A DNA stretch of 64,000 nucleotides from Ancylobacter sp. IITR112 (lineage in GTDB: Bacteria; Pseudomonadota; Alphaproteobacteria; Rhizobiales; Xanthobacteraceae): NCBI RefSeq assembly GCF_041415945.1, contig NZ_JBGCUS010000001.1:4310501-4374500 (forward strand). The letters are read 5' to 3'. Position 1 is the stretch's first letter. Each line of letters begins with the position of its first letter. Below, one piece after another: positions 36,812 to 45,496 of this stretch. The position numbers were made by a program, and so were the translations under genes. The notes beneath the pieces were generated by a model, which saw nothing but the letters and a program-made list of their open reading frames with translations, did not search any database and was not told the DNA's origin.

Positions 36812-37930
36812 GTGGCGGAGTCAGGTCTGAGCGGCGAGGGCATTCTGCCCGGCCACGCCATCGAGGCGCTGGCCGCGGGCGGCGCCATCCGCAGCGCCCG
36901 CCCCTTCGATGCCGATCAGGTGCAGCCGGCGAGCCTCGATCTGCGGCTCGGCCCGGTGGCGTGGCGCATCCGCGCCAGCTTCCTGCCCGGCCCCGGCGAG
37001 ACGGTGGCGGATCGCCTGACCCGGCTCGGCCTGCACCAGCTCGACCTCACCGGCGGCGAGGTGCTGGAGACGGGTTGCGTCTATCTCGTCGAACTGGAGG
37101 AAGCGCTGGCGCTGCCCGCCGACATCGCCGCCTCGGCCAACCCGAAAAGCTCCACCGGCCGGCTCGACGTGTTCACCCGCGTCATCGCCGACCGTTCGCG
37201 CGCCTTCGACATCGTGCCCGCCGGCTATGCCGGCAAGCTCTATCTGGAAATCAGCCCGCGCACCTTCCCCATTCTGGTGCGGCAGGGCTCGCGCCTGTCG
37301 CAGATCCGCTTCCGCCGCGGCGATGCGCGGCTTGATGAAGCGGGCATCGCGGCGCTGAACGCCGCCGAGCGACTGGTCGACAGCGCCGAGGCGGATGTGG
37401 CGGGCGGCGGCATCGCGGTCAGCGTCGATCTCTCCGGCGAGGGCTTTGGCGGGCTGCTCGGCTTCCGCGCCAAGCGCCATACCGGCGTCATTGATGTCGA
37501 CCGCCGCGCCGCCTGCGAGGTCGAGGATTTCTGGGAGCCGCTGGTCACGCGCGGCCGGCGCGAACTGGTGCTGGACCCCGACGCTTTCTACATTCTCGCC
37601 TCCAAGGAAGCGGTGCATGTGCCGCCCGGCCATGCGGCGGAGATGGTGCCGTTCGACCCGCTGGTGGGCGAGTTCCGCGTGCATTATGCCGGCTTCTTCG
37701 ACCCCGGCTTCGGCCATGACGCCGCCGGCGGCCGAGGGGCGCGCGCGGTGCTGGAAGTGCGCTCGCGCGAGGTGCCGTTCATTCTCGAAGACGGGCAGAT
37801 CGTCGGCCGGCTGGTCTATGAGACCATGCTGGAGCGCCCCCGCACCCTCTATGGCGAGGGCCTCGGCTCCAATTATCAGGCGCAGGGGCTGAAGCTCTCC
37901 AAGCATTTCAAGGCCTGGACGCGGGAGTGA
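36812..37930 (+). CDS. dcd: Double-length dCTP deaminase
   Basis: This enzyme deaminates dCTP to dUTP for thymidylate synthesis. At 372 residues it is about twice the usual size because it holds two dCTP-deaminase-like modules. The first has ANPKSSTGRLDVFTRVI and AGYAGKLYLEISP, and the second has PPGHAAEMVPFDPLVGEFR and GARAVLEVRSREVPF. Each carries a glutamate at the position of the catalytic residue. Tandem forms are known in alphaproteobacteria. The GTG start has GGAG about 8 bases upstream. It is divergent from metZ. Confidence 0.92.
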   Translation: MAESGLSGEGILPGHAIEALAAGGAIRSARPFDADQVQPASLDLRLGPVAWRIRASFLPGPGETVADRLTRLGLHQLDLTGGEVLETGCVYLVELEEALALPADIAASANPKSSTGRLDVFTRVIADRSRAFDIVPAGYAGKLYLEISPRTFPILVRQGSRLSQIRFRRGDARLDEAGIAALNAAERLVDSAEADVAGGGIAVSVDLSGEGFGGLLGFRAKRHTGVIDVDRRAACEVEDFWEPLVTRGRRELVLDPDAFYILASKEAVHVPPGHAAEMVPFDPLVGEFRVHYAGFFDPGFGHDAAGGRGARAVLEVRSREVPFILEDGQIVGRLVYETMLERPRTLYGEGLGSNYQAQGLKLSKHFKAWTRE

Positions 37931-37936
37931 GCGCCG

Positions 37937-38368
37937 TCAGGCGGGACGCGCGGCAAACACCTCGCGGGCGGCGAACAGCCCGTTGAGAGCGGCGGGGAAG
38001 CCGGCATAGACGGCCATCTGCATGAGGATTTCGACGATTTCCTCGCGGCTGAGGCCGACATTGAGACCGGCCTCGATATGCACCTTTAGCTGCGGCGCGG
38101 CATTGCCCAGCGCGGCGAGCGCGGCGATGGTCGCCACCTCGCGCAGGCGCAGATCCAGCCCTGGGCGGGTGTAGATGTCGCCGAAGGGAAACTCGATCAG
38201 CAGCCGGCCGAAATCCGGAGCGATGTCGCTGAGCTGGTCGACCACCCGCGTGCCGGCCTCGCCGTCGATCCGTGCCAGCGCTGCCCATCCGGCTGCATAG
38301 CGCGTATCGGTATTACCGGCGGGGTCTGGCGCCGTGCGCGGGGCCGGGTTGTTCATCGTCGGGGTCAT
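37937..38368 (-). CDS. Carboxymuconolactone decarboxylase family protein
   Basis: The 143-residue product has an AhpD-like helical domain. Typical pieces are PGLDLRLREVATIAALAALGN, then HIEAGLNVGLSREEIVEIL and MQMAVYAGFPAALNG. It lacks the CXXC redox pair of AhpD, so it is closer to true decarboxylases or their relatives of unknown substrate. The start overlaps the 3' end of the upstream merR-type gene by 56 bases. The conserved region starts about 30 residues in, so a later non-ATG start cannot be excluded. Confidence 0.85.
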   Translation of the reverse strand: MTPTMNNPAPRTAPDPAGNTDTRYAAGWAALARIDGEAGTRVVDQLSDIAPDFGRLLIEFPFGDIYTRPGLDLRLREVATIAALAALGNAAPQLKVHIEAGLNVGLSREEIVEILMQMAVYAGFPAALNGLFAAREVFAARPA

Positions 38369-38732
38369 GGTTCACGTCCTCATGGGTGGTGCCGGCATAG
38401 CCGGCGATCTTGGTGTCGAGGACAGCCAGGCAGGCGTGAAGTTCGTCGACATGCGCCTGCACCGCTTCGCGGTGATGCCGGAGCAGGGCGCCGCGTTCCG
38501 CAGCCGTTTCCTCCCCCTGCGCCCGAAGCGCGGCATAGCGCACCATGTCGCGGATCGGCATTCCCGTGGTTTTCAGCCGTCGGAGAAAGGCGATCCAGGT
38601 GAGGATGGACGGGTCATAATCGCGCTGGCCCGCCGCGTTCCGGTCGGCGGGCGGGAGCAGGCCGATGCGCTCATAGTAGCGGATGGTGTCGAGGCTCAAT
38701 CCCGTGCGCCGGGCCAGTTCGCCGATCTTCAT
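38313..38732 (-). CDS. MerR family transcriptional regulator
   Basis: This 139-residue regulator has a textbook MerR DNA-binding domain: MKIGELARRTGLSLDTIRYYERIGLLPPADRN. A wing, RDYDPSILTWIAFLRRLKTTGMP, and a coiled-coil dimerisation helix follow. No metal-binding cysteine set is seen at the C-terminus, which is a short hydrophilic tail. It probably controls the overlapping carboxymuconolactone-decarboxylase gene, its only operon partner. Confidence 0.92.
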   Translation of the reverse strand: MKIGELARRTGLSLDTIRYYERIGLLPPADRNAAGQRDYDPSILTWIAFLRRLKTTGMPIRDMVRYAALRAQGEETAAERGALLRHHREAVQAHVDELHACLAVLDTKIAGYAGTTHEDVNHDPDDEQPGPAHGARPRR

Positions 38733-38852
38733 CTCTGTCCTGAAAGGTTACGACGCACATGGGTCTAGGTGCTGGAGCGCACTCCAGGTCAAGCGCTTTC
38801 TCACCAGCGTTCATCCATGGCCGTCCCACGCCGGCGTGGCAGCCTTTCGGCC

Positions 38853-39854
38853 TCACCCCGCCGGCGGGTCTTTCCCCTCGACGAACGCCCGCAGCAGATG
38901 ATGGGCGATCGCCATGCGGGGCGGGGCGATCAAACCGTTCGGGTGGGTGCGGGTGAGCAGCAGCCGCGCTTCCTCGCGCGAGAACCAGCGCGCGGCTTCC
39001 AGCTCGTTCGGGTCGATCGCGATCTCCCGCGACGCCGCCTGCGCGTGAAAGCCGGTCATGACAGACATCGGGAACGGCCAGGGCTGAGAACAGAGATAGC
39101 GCACCGCGCCGGTGGCGATGCCGGCCTCTTCCAGCGTCTCGCGCCGCACCGCGTCCTCGAAGGTCTCGCCGGGCTCGACGAAACCGGCGAGGCAGGACCA
39201 CATGCCGGGCGCGAAGCGGGCGGAGCGGCCGAGCAAACACTCGTCGCCATCCACCGTGAGCATGATCACGACAGGATCGGTGCGCGGAAAATGCTGCGCG
39301 CCGCAGGCCGGGCAGTCGCGCCGCCAGCCGGCCTCGGCCATGGCGAGCCGGCCGCCGCAATTGGAGCAGAAGCTGCGCCGCGCATGCCAGGCGAGCATCG
39401 CCTTGGCGGTGGCGAGCTGCCCGGTCTCCTCGACGCTGGTGAGTTCGCGCACCGCGATGGCGCGCAGGTCGATGACGAGAAGGTCCGGGCGTGCCTCGGG
39501 CCGCTCGGTGAGGGCGCCAAGCGCGGCGGCGGGCAGGGGCAGGGCGATATGTGGAACCTCGCCGTCGAGCCCGAGCAGGCAGGCCTCATCCAGCCGCCCG
39601 CCCATCGAGACGGCTTCTGCCAGCGGGAACAGAGCGGTGCAGGAGCCGGGCCCTTCTTCCATGCCGGTGATGAAGCCGGGCAGGCGGCGCAGCACGACGC
39701 TTTCGCCTGACATCAGGCAGGCGTGGGCACGGGGATCAGCGCGGAAGCTCTCCATCTCGCCGCGCCGCAGCCCGGCGCGGTCGAGCCGGGAGCCGGTATA
39801 GCCGAGATGCGGCCACAGGCCGAGCGCGTCGTCGGCGGGGGCAAGGCCGCTCAT
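38853..39854 (-). CDS. nudC: NAD+ diphosphatase (NADH pyrophosphatase)
   Basis: This Nudix hydrolase cleaves NAD(H) to NMN(H) and AMP and can remove NAD caps from RNA. The 333-residue product has a zinc ribbon CSNCGG...CPACG, the Nudix box GFVEPGETFEDAVRRETLEE with its Glu residues, and the NudC-specific SQPWPFPMS. The ATG at 39854 overlaps the stop of the upstream HIT gene by 4 bases, which fixes the start and indicates coupling. Confidence 0.96.
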   Translation of the reverse strand: MSGLAPADDALGLWPHLGYTGSRLDRAGLRRGEMESFRADPRAHACLMSGESVVLRRLPGFITGMEEGPGSCTALFPLAEAVSMGGRLDEACLLGLDGEVPHIALPLPAAALGALTERPEARPDLLVIDLRAIAVRELTSVEETGQLATAKAMLAWHARRSFCSNCGGRLAMAEAGWRRDCPACGAQHFPRTDPVVIMLTVDGDECLLGRSARFAPGMWSCLAGFVEPGETFEDAVRRETLEEAGIATGAVRYLCSQPWPFPMSVMTGFHAQAASREIAIDPNELEAARWFSREEARLLLTRTHPNGLIAPPRMAIAHHLLRAFVEGKDPPAG

Positions 39855-40273
39855 GCCGTCAGCGCCCCGCGCAGCCGCGCCACAAGTTGCATCGCCTGCG
39901 GCGCCGCATAGGTCTGGCGCTCGCCGCCCGCGCCCCACACCGCGCCGGGCCAGGCGGTATCCCGCTCGAAGCGGGCGATGACGTGGATGTGCAACTGGCG
40001 CACCATATTGCCGAGTGCGGCGACATTGAGCTTGTCGCATTGCGTGAGCGCTTTCAGTGCCCGGCTCACCGCGTCGATCTCGCCCCACAGCGTGGCGCGG
40101 GCCGCGTCGTCGAGGTCGACCAGTTCGGCGAGGCCCGGCCGGCGCGGCACCAGGATTGCCCATGGAAACCGCGCGTCGTCCATCAGCCGCACGCTGGCGA
40201 GGGCGAGGTCGATCACCGGGAAACTGTCGCCCTCAAGGCGCGGATCGAGAACGAAGGTCGAGGCATCGTTCAT
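39851..40273 (-). CDS. HIT family protein
   Basis: This 140-residue histidine-triad nucleotide-binding protein probably hydrolyses or transfers nucleoside monophosphates. The active-site region is GNMVRQLHIHVIARFERD, a QXHXH variant of the histidine triad. The N-terminal half has FPWAILVPRRPGLAELVDLDD. It is translationally coupled to nudC, so the pair may act in nucleotide or NAD turnover. The ATG at 40273 is the only start that yields a standard HIT N-terminus. Confidence 0.93.
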   Translation of the reverse strand: MNDASTFVLDPRLEGDSFPVIDLALASVRLMDDARFPWAILVPRRPGLAELVDLDDAARATLWGEIDAVSRALKALTQCDKLNVAALGNMVRQLHIHVIARFERDTAWPGAVWGAGGERQTYAAPQAMQLVARLRGALTA

Positions 40274-40454
40274 GCTGCGGGCTCCCTTGCGCGCCGGGCT
40301 CGCGGGCGCGGGCCAGCTATAGCGCCGCGCGCGGCGCCGTGCCATGGGCCGGAGGGTTGTAAAAAGGCGGGGCCTCCCCCACTCTGGCGGCATTTGTCGT
40401 GCGCGGCATTTTGTCCTAGAGAGGATGCCGCGTCCCCCGCCCAAGCAGCGTGCC

Positions 40455-41657
40455 ATGACCCTTTCCGTGCCCGCCGATTCCTTGCGCCGCACCGCCATGC
40501 CGGTGCTGGTGGCGCTCAGCGCCGCCCATTTCCTCAACGACATGATCCAGTCGCTGATCCCGGCGATCTACCCGCTGATCAAGAACGCCTATGCGCTCGA
40601 TTTCGCGCAGATCGGCATCATCACCCTGACCTTCCAGATTTCCGCCTCGCTGCTGCAGCCGCTGATCGGGCTCTATACCGACCGGCACCCGCTGCCCTAT
40701 TCCACCGTGGCGGGAATGGGGTTCACGCTGGTCGGGCTCATCGGCCTCGCCCATGCCGGCACCTATCCGCTGCTGCTGGTCTCGGCCGCCCTTGTCGGCA
40801 TCGGCTCGTCGATCTTCCATCCGGAGGCGACGCGCATGGCGCGCAAGGCCTCGGGCGGGCGGCACGGCTTCGCGCAGGGGCTGTTTCAGGTCGGCGGGCA
40901 GACCGGCGGCGCCATCGGGCCGCTGCTCGCCGCCTTCATCATCGTGCCGAACGGCCAGTCGAGTCTCGCCTGGTTCTGCGCCGCCGCGCTCATCGCCATG
41001 CCGCTGCTCACCTGGACCGCCCGCCACAGCGCGCTCGCCGTGCCGACGCGGCCGGCCGGGCATCGGGGTGAGCCGGACGTGGCGCACCGTCCGTTCCGCG
41101 ACGTGGCGTTTCCGCTGGCGGTGCTGATCGTGCTGCTGTGCTCGAAGACCGCCTATACCGCGAGCTTCACCTCCTTCTACACCTTCTACCTGATCGAGCG
41201 TTTCGGCGTGTCGGTTCAGGCCTCGCAGCTCATGCTGTTCCTGTTCCTCGTCTCCTCGGCGGCGGGGGTGTTGTTCGGCGGCATGCTGGGCGACCGGATC
41301 GGGCGCAACAAGATCATCTGGTTCTCGATCCTCGGCGCGCTGCCCTTCACCCTGGCGCTGCCCTATGCCGGGCTCGCCGGGACCGCCGTGCTCACCGTCG
41401 TCATCAATCTCATCATGTCGAGCGCCTTCGCCGCCATCCTGGTCTATGCGATCGAGCTGATGCCGCACCGCATCGGGCTGGTGGGCGGGTTCTTCTACGG
41501 GCTGGTGTTCGGCCTTGGCGGGCTGGCGGCGGCGGCGCTGGGCGTGTTCGCCGACCGCCATGGCATCGACGCGGTCTATCAGGCCTGCGCCTTCCTGCCC
41601 GCCTTCGGCCTGCTGGCTTTCCTGCTTCCAAGCCTGCGCGGGGCGCGAGTGTCCTGA
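40455..41657 (+). CDS. MFS transporter, fosmidomycin-resistance (Fsr) type
   Basis: This 400-residue efflux protein has about twelve spans. It has Fsr-family features: AHFLNDMIQSLIPAIYPLIK after the first residues, LIGLYTDRHPLPYS between helices 2 and 3, and GIGSSIFHPEATRMAR. The substrate is not predictable beyond a likely drug or metabolite. ATG at 40455 is chosen. Another in-frame ATG at 40425 directly abuts AGAGAGG and is a poorer fit. The gene is divergent from the HIT gene and convergent with glnD. Confidence 0.9.
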   Translation: MTLSVPADSLRRTAMPVLVALSAAHFLNDMIQSLIPAIYPLIKNAYALDFAQIGIITLTFQISASLLQPLIGLYTDRHPLPYSTVAGMGFTLVGLIGLAHAGTYPLLLVSAALVGIGSSIFHPEATRMARKASGGRHGFAQGLFQVGGQTGGAIGPLLAAFIIVPNGQSSLAWFCAAALIAMPLLTWTARHSALAVPTRPAGHRGEPDVAHRPFRDVAFPLAVLIVLLCSKTAYTASFTSFYTFYLIERFGVSVQASQLMLFLFLVSSAAGVLFGGMLGDRIGRNKIIWFSILGALPFTLALPYAGLAGTAVLTVVINLIMSSAFAAILVYAIELMPHRIGLVGGFFYGLVFGLGGLAAAALGVFADRHGIDAVYQACAFLPAFGLLAFLLPSLRGARVS

Positions 41658-41690
41658 CCGCGTGCCGCCGGCGCAAGGCGCCGCGGCCGT

Positions 41691-44483
41691 TCAGGCGGCA
41701 TTGGCCTCGTCATCGGCGTCGAGCACCTGCAGCAGCGCGCGGCGGATGGCGGAATGGCGCGCCGCGCCCATGATCTTCGCCCCCATCAGATCGGTGACGT
41801 AGAACACGTCCACCGCCCGCTCGCCGAAGGTGGCGATGTGGGCGGAGGCGATGTTGAGATTGAGCCGCGACAGCGTCTGGGTGAGGCCGTAGAGCAGGCC
41901 GGGCCGGTCGAGCCCCGACACCTCGATCACGGTATGGCGGTTCGACCAGGAATTGTTGAGCGTCACTTCCGGCTCGACGGTGAAGGCGCGCGGGCGCTTC
42001 GGGATGCGGCGGGCGACCACCTCCGGCAGCTTGATCTCGCCGGAAAGCGATTTCTCGATGGCGGCGGCGATGCGGTCGGCGCGGCGCAGCTCGTCCTCGT
42101 CCTGCTCGAAGGCGCGGGTCAGCGAGATGGTGTCGAGCGCGCGCCCGTCGGTGGTGGTGCTGATCTGGGCGTCGACGATATGCGCCCCGGCGCTGGCGCA
42201 GGCGCCGGCGATCACTGCCAGCAGCTTGGGGTGGTCGGGGGCGAAGACGGTGAGCTCGGTGATGCCGCGGCTGGGATCGGTGACGGCGCGGGTGGCGAGC
42301 GCCTTGCCCTGCGCCTCGGTCTCGCGGATGAAGCGGGCATGCTCCATCTGGTGCTCGCGGTCGGTCTGCAGCCAGTAGGTGGGGTAGTGGCGGCCGAGAT
42401 AGGCATCGAGCTCGGCGCTGTCCCAGTCGCCGAGCGCGCCGCGCAGCTCCTGCTGGGCGCGGGCGACGCGCTGGTTGCGGTTGCTCTCGGAAAAGCCGCC
42501 GGTGATGACCGGCTCGGTCTCGTGATAGAGCGTGCGCAGAAGCTGCGACTTCCAATTGTTCCACACGCCCGGCCCCACGGCGCGGATGTCGGCGGTGGTG
42601 AGGATGAGCAGAAGCTTCATCCGCTCCAGATTCTGCACCACGCTCGCGAAATTCTCGATCGTCTTGCGGTCGGAGAGGTCGCGCGACTGGGCGATGGTGG
42701 ACATGGTGAGGTGCTGTTCGATCAGCCAGGCCACCGTGTCGGTGTCCACCGGGCTGAGGCCGAAGCGCGGGCACAGGCGGCGGGCGACGCGGGCGCCGGC
42801 GATGGAATGGTCCTCCGGCCGGCCCTTGGCGATGTCGTGCAGCAGCACCGCGATGTAGAGCAATTGCCGGTTCTTGATGGTCGGCATCAGTTCGTTGGCG
42901 AGGCCGTAATCGGGCCGGTCGCCGCGCTCGATGCGCGAGAGCGCGCCGATGGAGCGGATGAGGTGCTCGTCCACCGTGTAGGAATGGTACATGTTGAACT
43001 GCATCATCGCGACGATGCGGCCGAATTCGGGGATGAAGCGGCCGAGCACGCCGGTCTCGTTCATCCGCCGCAGCACGATTTCCGGGCTTTCCTTCGAGGT
43101 GAGGATCTCGACGAACAGCCGGTTGGCTTCCGGGTTCTCGCGCAGATTGTGGTCGATCAGCTTGAGCGAGCGCGTGGCGAGACGCATCGCGTCCGGGTGG
43201 AAGTTCAGCCCGTGCTTGCCGGCGAGATGGAAGATGCGGATGAGGTTCAGCGGGTCGCGGCCGAAGGCGCTGGAATCGGCGACATTGATGCGGTCATTGT
43301 CGACGATGAAGTCGGCGCTTTCCTTCAGCGTGCGCCGGCCGGAGCGGCGCAGCCGCGCGATCATCCGGTCGAGCCGCGGCACCGGCTTGTCGTGGCGCTC
43401 TTCCAGCGCGGCGGAGACGATGGCGGTGAGGTCGCCGACATCCTTGGCCACGAGGAAATAGTGCTTCATGAAGCGCTCCACATCCTTCAGCCCGGGATGG
43501 GAGACATAGCCGAGCCGCTCGGCCATTTCGCGCTGCAGGTCGAAGGACAGGCGCTCCTCCGCCTTGCCGGCGAGGAAATGCAGGTGGCAGCGCACCGACC
43601 AGAGGAAATTCTCGCAGCGGCGGAAGATCTTGGCTTCCTCCGCCGTGAAGACGCCCTTGGCGACGAGTTCGCGCGTCTCGTGGACGCGATAGACATATTT
43701 GGCGATCCAGAACAGCGTGTGCAGGTCGCGCAGGCCGCCCTTGCCGTCCTTCACATTCGGCTCGACGACATAGCGCGACTGGCCGGCGCGCTTCAGCCGC
43801 TCCTCGCGCTCGCCGAGCTTGGCGGCGACGAATTCGGCGGCCGTGCCCTGCACCACCTCCTTGTCGAAGCGTGCGGTCAACTCGTCGAACAGGTTTTTGT
43901 CGCCGATCAGCAGGCGGGCTTCCAGCAGCGCGGTGCGGATGGTCATGTCGCCGCGCGCCTGGCGGATGCACTCATCGACCGAGCGGGTGGAGTGGCCGAC
44001 CTTCAGCCCCATGTCCCACAGCACATAGAGAATGGCTTCGGCGACGCTCTCGCCCCAGGCGGTCTGCTTGTAGGGCAGCAGGAACAGAATGTCGGTGTCC
44101 GAGCCCGGCGCCATCAGGCCGCGGCCATAGCCGCCGACGGCGACGATCGCCATGCGCTCGGAGGTGGAGGGGTTGTCCGAGGGGTAGAGCGTCTTCACCG
44201 CCAGTTCGTGCACCAGCGCGATGATCTCGTCCTGCAGGCGCGAGAGCCGTTCGGCACAGCGCCGGCCGGAACCGTCCTCCATCAGCCAGCGCTCGGCGAC
44301 CATATGGCCGTGCTGATAGGCGGCTTTCAGGCGGCGGGCCATCTGCGTGCGCAGTTCGATCTCGCGGCCAGAGCGGCTGGTGCCCAGCACCTCGCGCGCC
44401 AGCGTGCCGAGTTCGGCCCGCATGGCGTCGATGTCGAACAGTTCCTTGAAGGGATGGTCGGGGCGGCGGCGGGGTTCGGTCAT
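41691..44483 (-). CDS. glnD: Bifunctional [protein-PII] uridylyltransferase/uridylyl-removing enzyme
   Basis: GlnD senses glutamine and modifies PII proteins, controlling nitrogen assimilation. The 930-residue product has a nucleotidyltransferase site GGYGRGLMAPGSDTDILFL, an HD hydrolase domain with LLHDIAKGRPEDHS, and two C-terminal ACT domains. These begin near TVFAPDHPKLLAVIAG and VIEVSGLDRPGLLYGL. All four domains are intact. The gene lies downstream of three tandem terminator-like repeats that shield it from the stress-response genes on the same strand. Confidence 0.97.
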   Translation of the reverse strand: MTEPRRRPDHPFKELFDIDAMRAELGTLAREVLGTSRSGREIELRTQMARRLKAAYQHGHMVAERWLMEDGSGRRCAERLSRLQDEIIALVHELAVKTLYPSDNPSTSERMAIVAVGGYGRGLMAPGSDTDILFLLPYKQTAWGESVAEAILYVLWDMGLKVGHSTRSVDECIRQARGDMTIRTALLEARLLIGDKNLFDELTARFDKEVVQGTAAEFVAAKLGEREERLKRAGQSRYVVEPNVKDGKGGLRDLHTLFWIAKYVYRVHETRELVAKGVFTAEEAKIFRRCENFLWSVRCHLHFLAGKAEERLSFDLQREMAERLGYVSHPGLKDVERFMKHYFLVAKDVGDLTAIVSAALEERHDKPVPRLDRMIARLRRSGRRTLKESADFIVDNDRINVADSSAFGRDPLNLIRIFHLAGKHGLNFHPDAMRLATRSLKLIDHNLRENPEANRLFVEILTSKESPEIVLRRMNETGVLGRFIPEFGRIVAMMQFNMYHSYTVDEHLIRSIGALSRIERGDRPDYGLANELMPTIKNRQLLYIAVLLHDIAKGRPEDHSIAGARVARRLCPRFGLSPVDTDTVAWLIEQHLTMSTIAQSRDLSDRKTIENFASVVQNLERMKLLLILTTADIRAVGPGVWNNWKSQLLRTLYHETEPVITGGFSESNRNQRVARAQQELRGALGDWDSAELDAYLGRHYPTYWLQTDREHQMEHARFIRETEAQGKALATRAVTDPSRGITELTVFAPDHPKLLAVIAGACASAGAHIVDAQISTTTDGRALDTISLTRAFEQDEDELRRADRIAAAIEKSLSGEIKLPEVVARRIPKRPRAFTVEPEVTLNNSWSNRHTVIEVSGLDRPGLLYGLTQTLSRLNLNIASAHIATFGERAVDVFYVTDLMGAKIMGAARHSAIRRALLQVLDADDEANAA

Positions 44484-44550
44484 GGCAGGGTCCGGCTGGT
44501 CGGATATCCGCTTTACCCGATCCGCCGCCCCGCGTCATCGTGCGCTGCCG

Positions 44551-44693
44551 CGCGGGCAAGGGGGTCAAACAAGACATGCCCGCCCCGCCGCGAGGGGCGG
44601 GCAAGGGGTTCAAACAAGACATGCCCGCCCCGCCACGAGGGGCGGGCAAGGGGTTCAAACAAGACATGCCCGCCACGAGGGGCGGGCATGTCC
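44551..44693. repeat. Three tandem 45-bp repeats forming terminator-like hairpins
   Basis: Units start at 44551, 44596 and 44641, with a period of 45 bases and only a few differences. The third unit lacks 5 bases. Each folds into a strong stem, TGCCCGCCCC/GGGGCGGGCA at 44577-44603 and 44622-44648. The third is a perfect 12-bp stem at 44663-44692. Read on the minus strand each stem is followed by TTGTTTGA, as in Rho-independent terminators. They lie between the PRC-barrel gene and glnD, both on the minus strand. Confidence 0.85.
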
Positions 44694-44767
44694 ATCCTGA
44701 CGGCACGGCTGACGCCGGCGGTCGCTACAAGAGGGCCGCGCAAGGCGGCCGAACCGTGAGGTCGTGA

Positions 44768-45364
44768 TCAGTTAGTGGTGGTGGCCGGCGCGGTGCCGGT
44801 GCTCGGGGTCTCCGAACGAGCCTGCTCAAGGCTCTTGAATTCCGGGGCCGAGTTCAGCTCTTCCTTGGTCAGCGACACGACGACCTTCTCGCCGTCATCG
44901 GTCGGGGTGGCGGTCAGCGACTCGAAGGAGACCGCGACCGGCTTGGCGCCGATGCCGAGGAAACCACCCACGTCGATCACCACGGCGATGATTTCGCCTT
45001 CGCGCTCGACGATCACGTCGCTGATCGAGCCGAGCTTCTCGTCATTGGCGGTGACGACTTCGGTGCCCATCAGATCGGAGCCGAGCCACTGGCCGGCGCT
45101 CTGCGCGCTGATGAACTTCGGCGCGGCCGGGGTCGCGGCGGCCGACGCGGCCGGAGCGGCGCTGTCGGTCGAGCCGGCGGTGCCCGGCGTCGGGGTGGTC
45201 GCCGGCATTTCGGCGGCCGGAGCCTGCGGGTTGCCGGCATCCGGCTGCACCGGGCTGGCGGCCGGCGGGGTGGTGGTCTCGGGAGCCGGGCTCTGGGCGA
45301 AGGCGACCGCCGGGGCGAGCGCCAGGGCAGCGGCGGCGGTGAGTGTCGCAAGCTTGCTGGTCAT
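44768..45364 (-). CDS. Exported PRC-barrel domain protein
   Basis: The 198-residue product has a signal peptide (LATLTAAAALALAPAVAFAQ), a long proline/alanine/threonine-rich linker (about residues 23-88) and a PRC-barrel domain. The domain includes LGSDLMGTEVVTANDEKLGSI and GFLGIGAKPVAVSF. PRC-barrel proteins of this kind are common envelope stress proteins in Rhizobiales. A perfect sigma-EcfG promoter lies upstream, which supports stress control. The molecular role is unknown. Confidence 0.9.
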   Translation of the reverse strand: MTSKLATLTAAAALALAPAVAFAQSPAPETTTPPAASPVQPDAGNPQAPAAEMPATTPTPGTAGSTDSAAPAASAAATPAAPKFISAQSAGQWLGSDLMGTEVVTANDEKLGSISDVIVEREGEIIAVVIDVGGFLGIGAKPVAVSFESLTATPTDDGEKVVVSLTKEELNSAPEFKSLEQARSETPSTGTAPATTTN

Positions 45365-45427
45365 CGTCTTCTCCGTCAGGTTTGGAATTTCTGAAATCGG
45401 ACCGATCTCTCGGCCGTCCGCAGAAAA

Positions 45428-45452
45428 AACGAAGTAGAGTGGAAGAAGTTCC
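45428..45452 (-). promoter_or_regulatory. Sigma-EcfG promoter of PRC-barrel gene
   Basis: On the minus strand GGAAC (45452-45448) and CGTT (45431-45428) are separated by exactly 16 bases, a perfect match to the alphaproteobacterial general-stress promoter GGAAC-N16/17-CGTT. The expected transcript would start near 45420, about 55 bases before the ATG at 45364. Confidence 0.85.
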
Positions 45453-45496
45453 AAGCGGACCAGGTTTTTCGCCAATGGTAATGGCTTATGACTGCG

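Noticed and set aside
44551..44693. Possible CRISPR array
   Set aside because: The three 45-bp units are directly adjacent with no unique spacers, no cas genes are near, and each unit folds as a terminator.
44540..44767. Plus-strand 75-codon open frame with a 15-residue repeat (GKGFKQDMPAPPRGA)
   Set aside because: The repeat in protein is a by-product of the 45-base DNA period, which is a multiple of three; both strands are open and neither has a start signal or conserved features.
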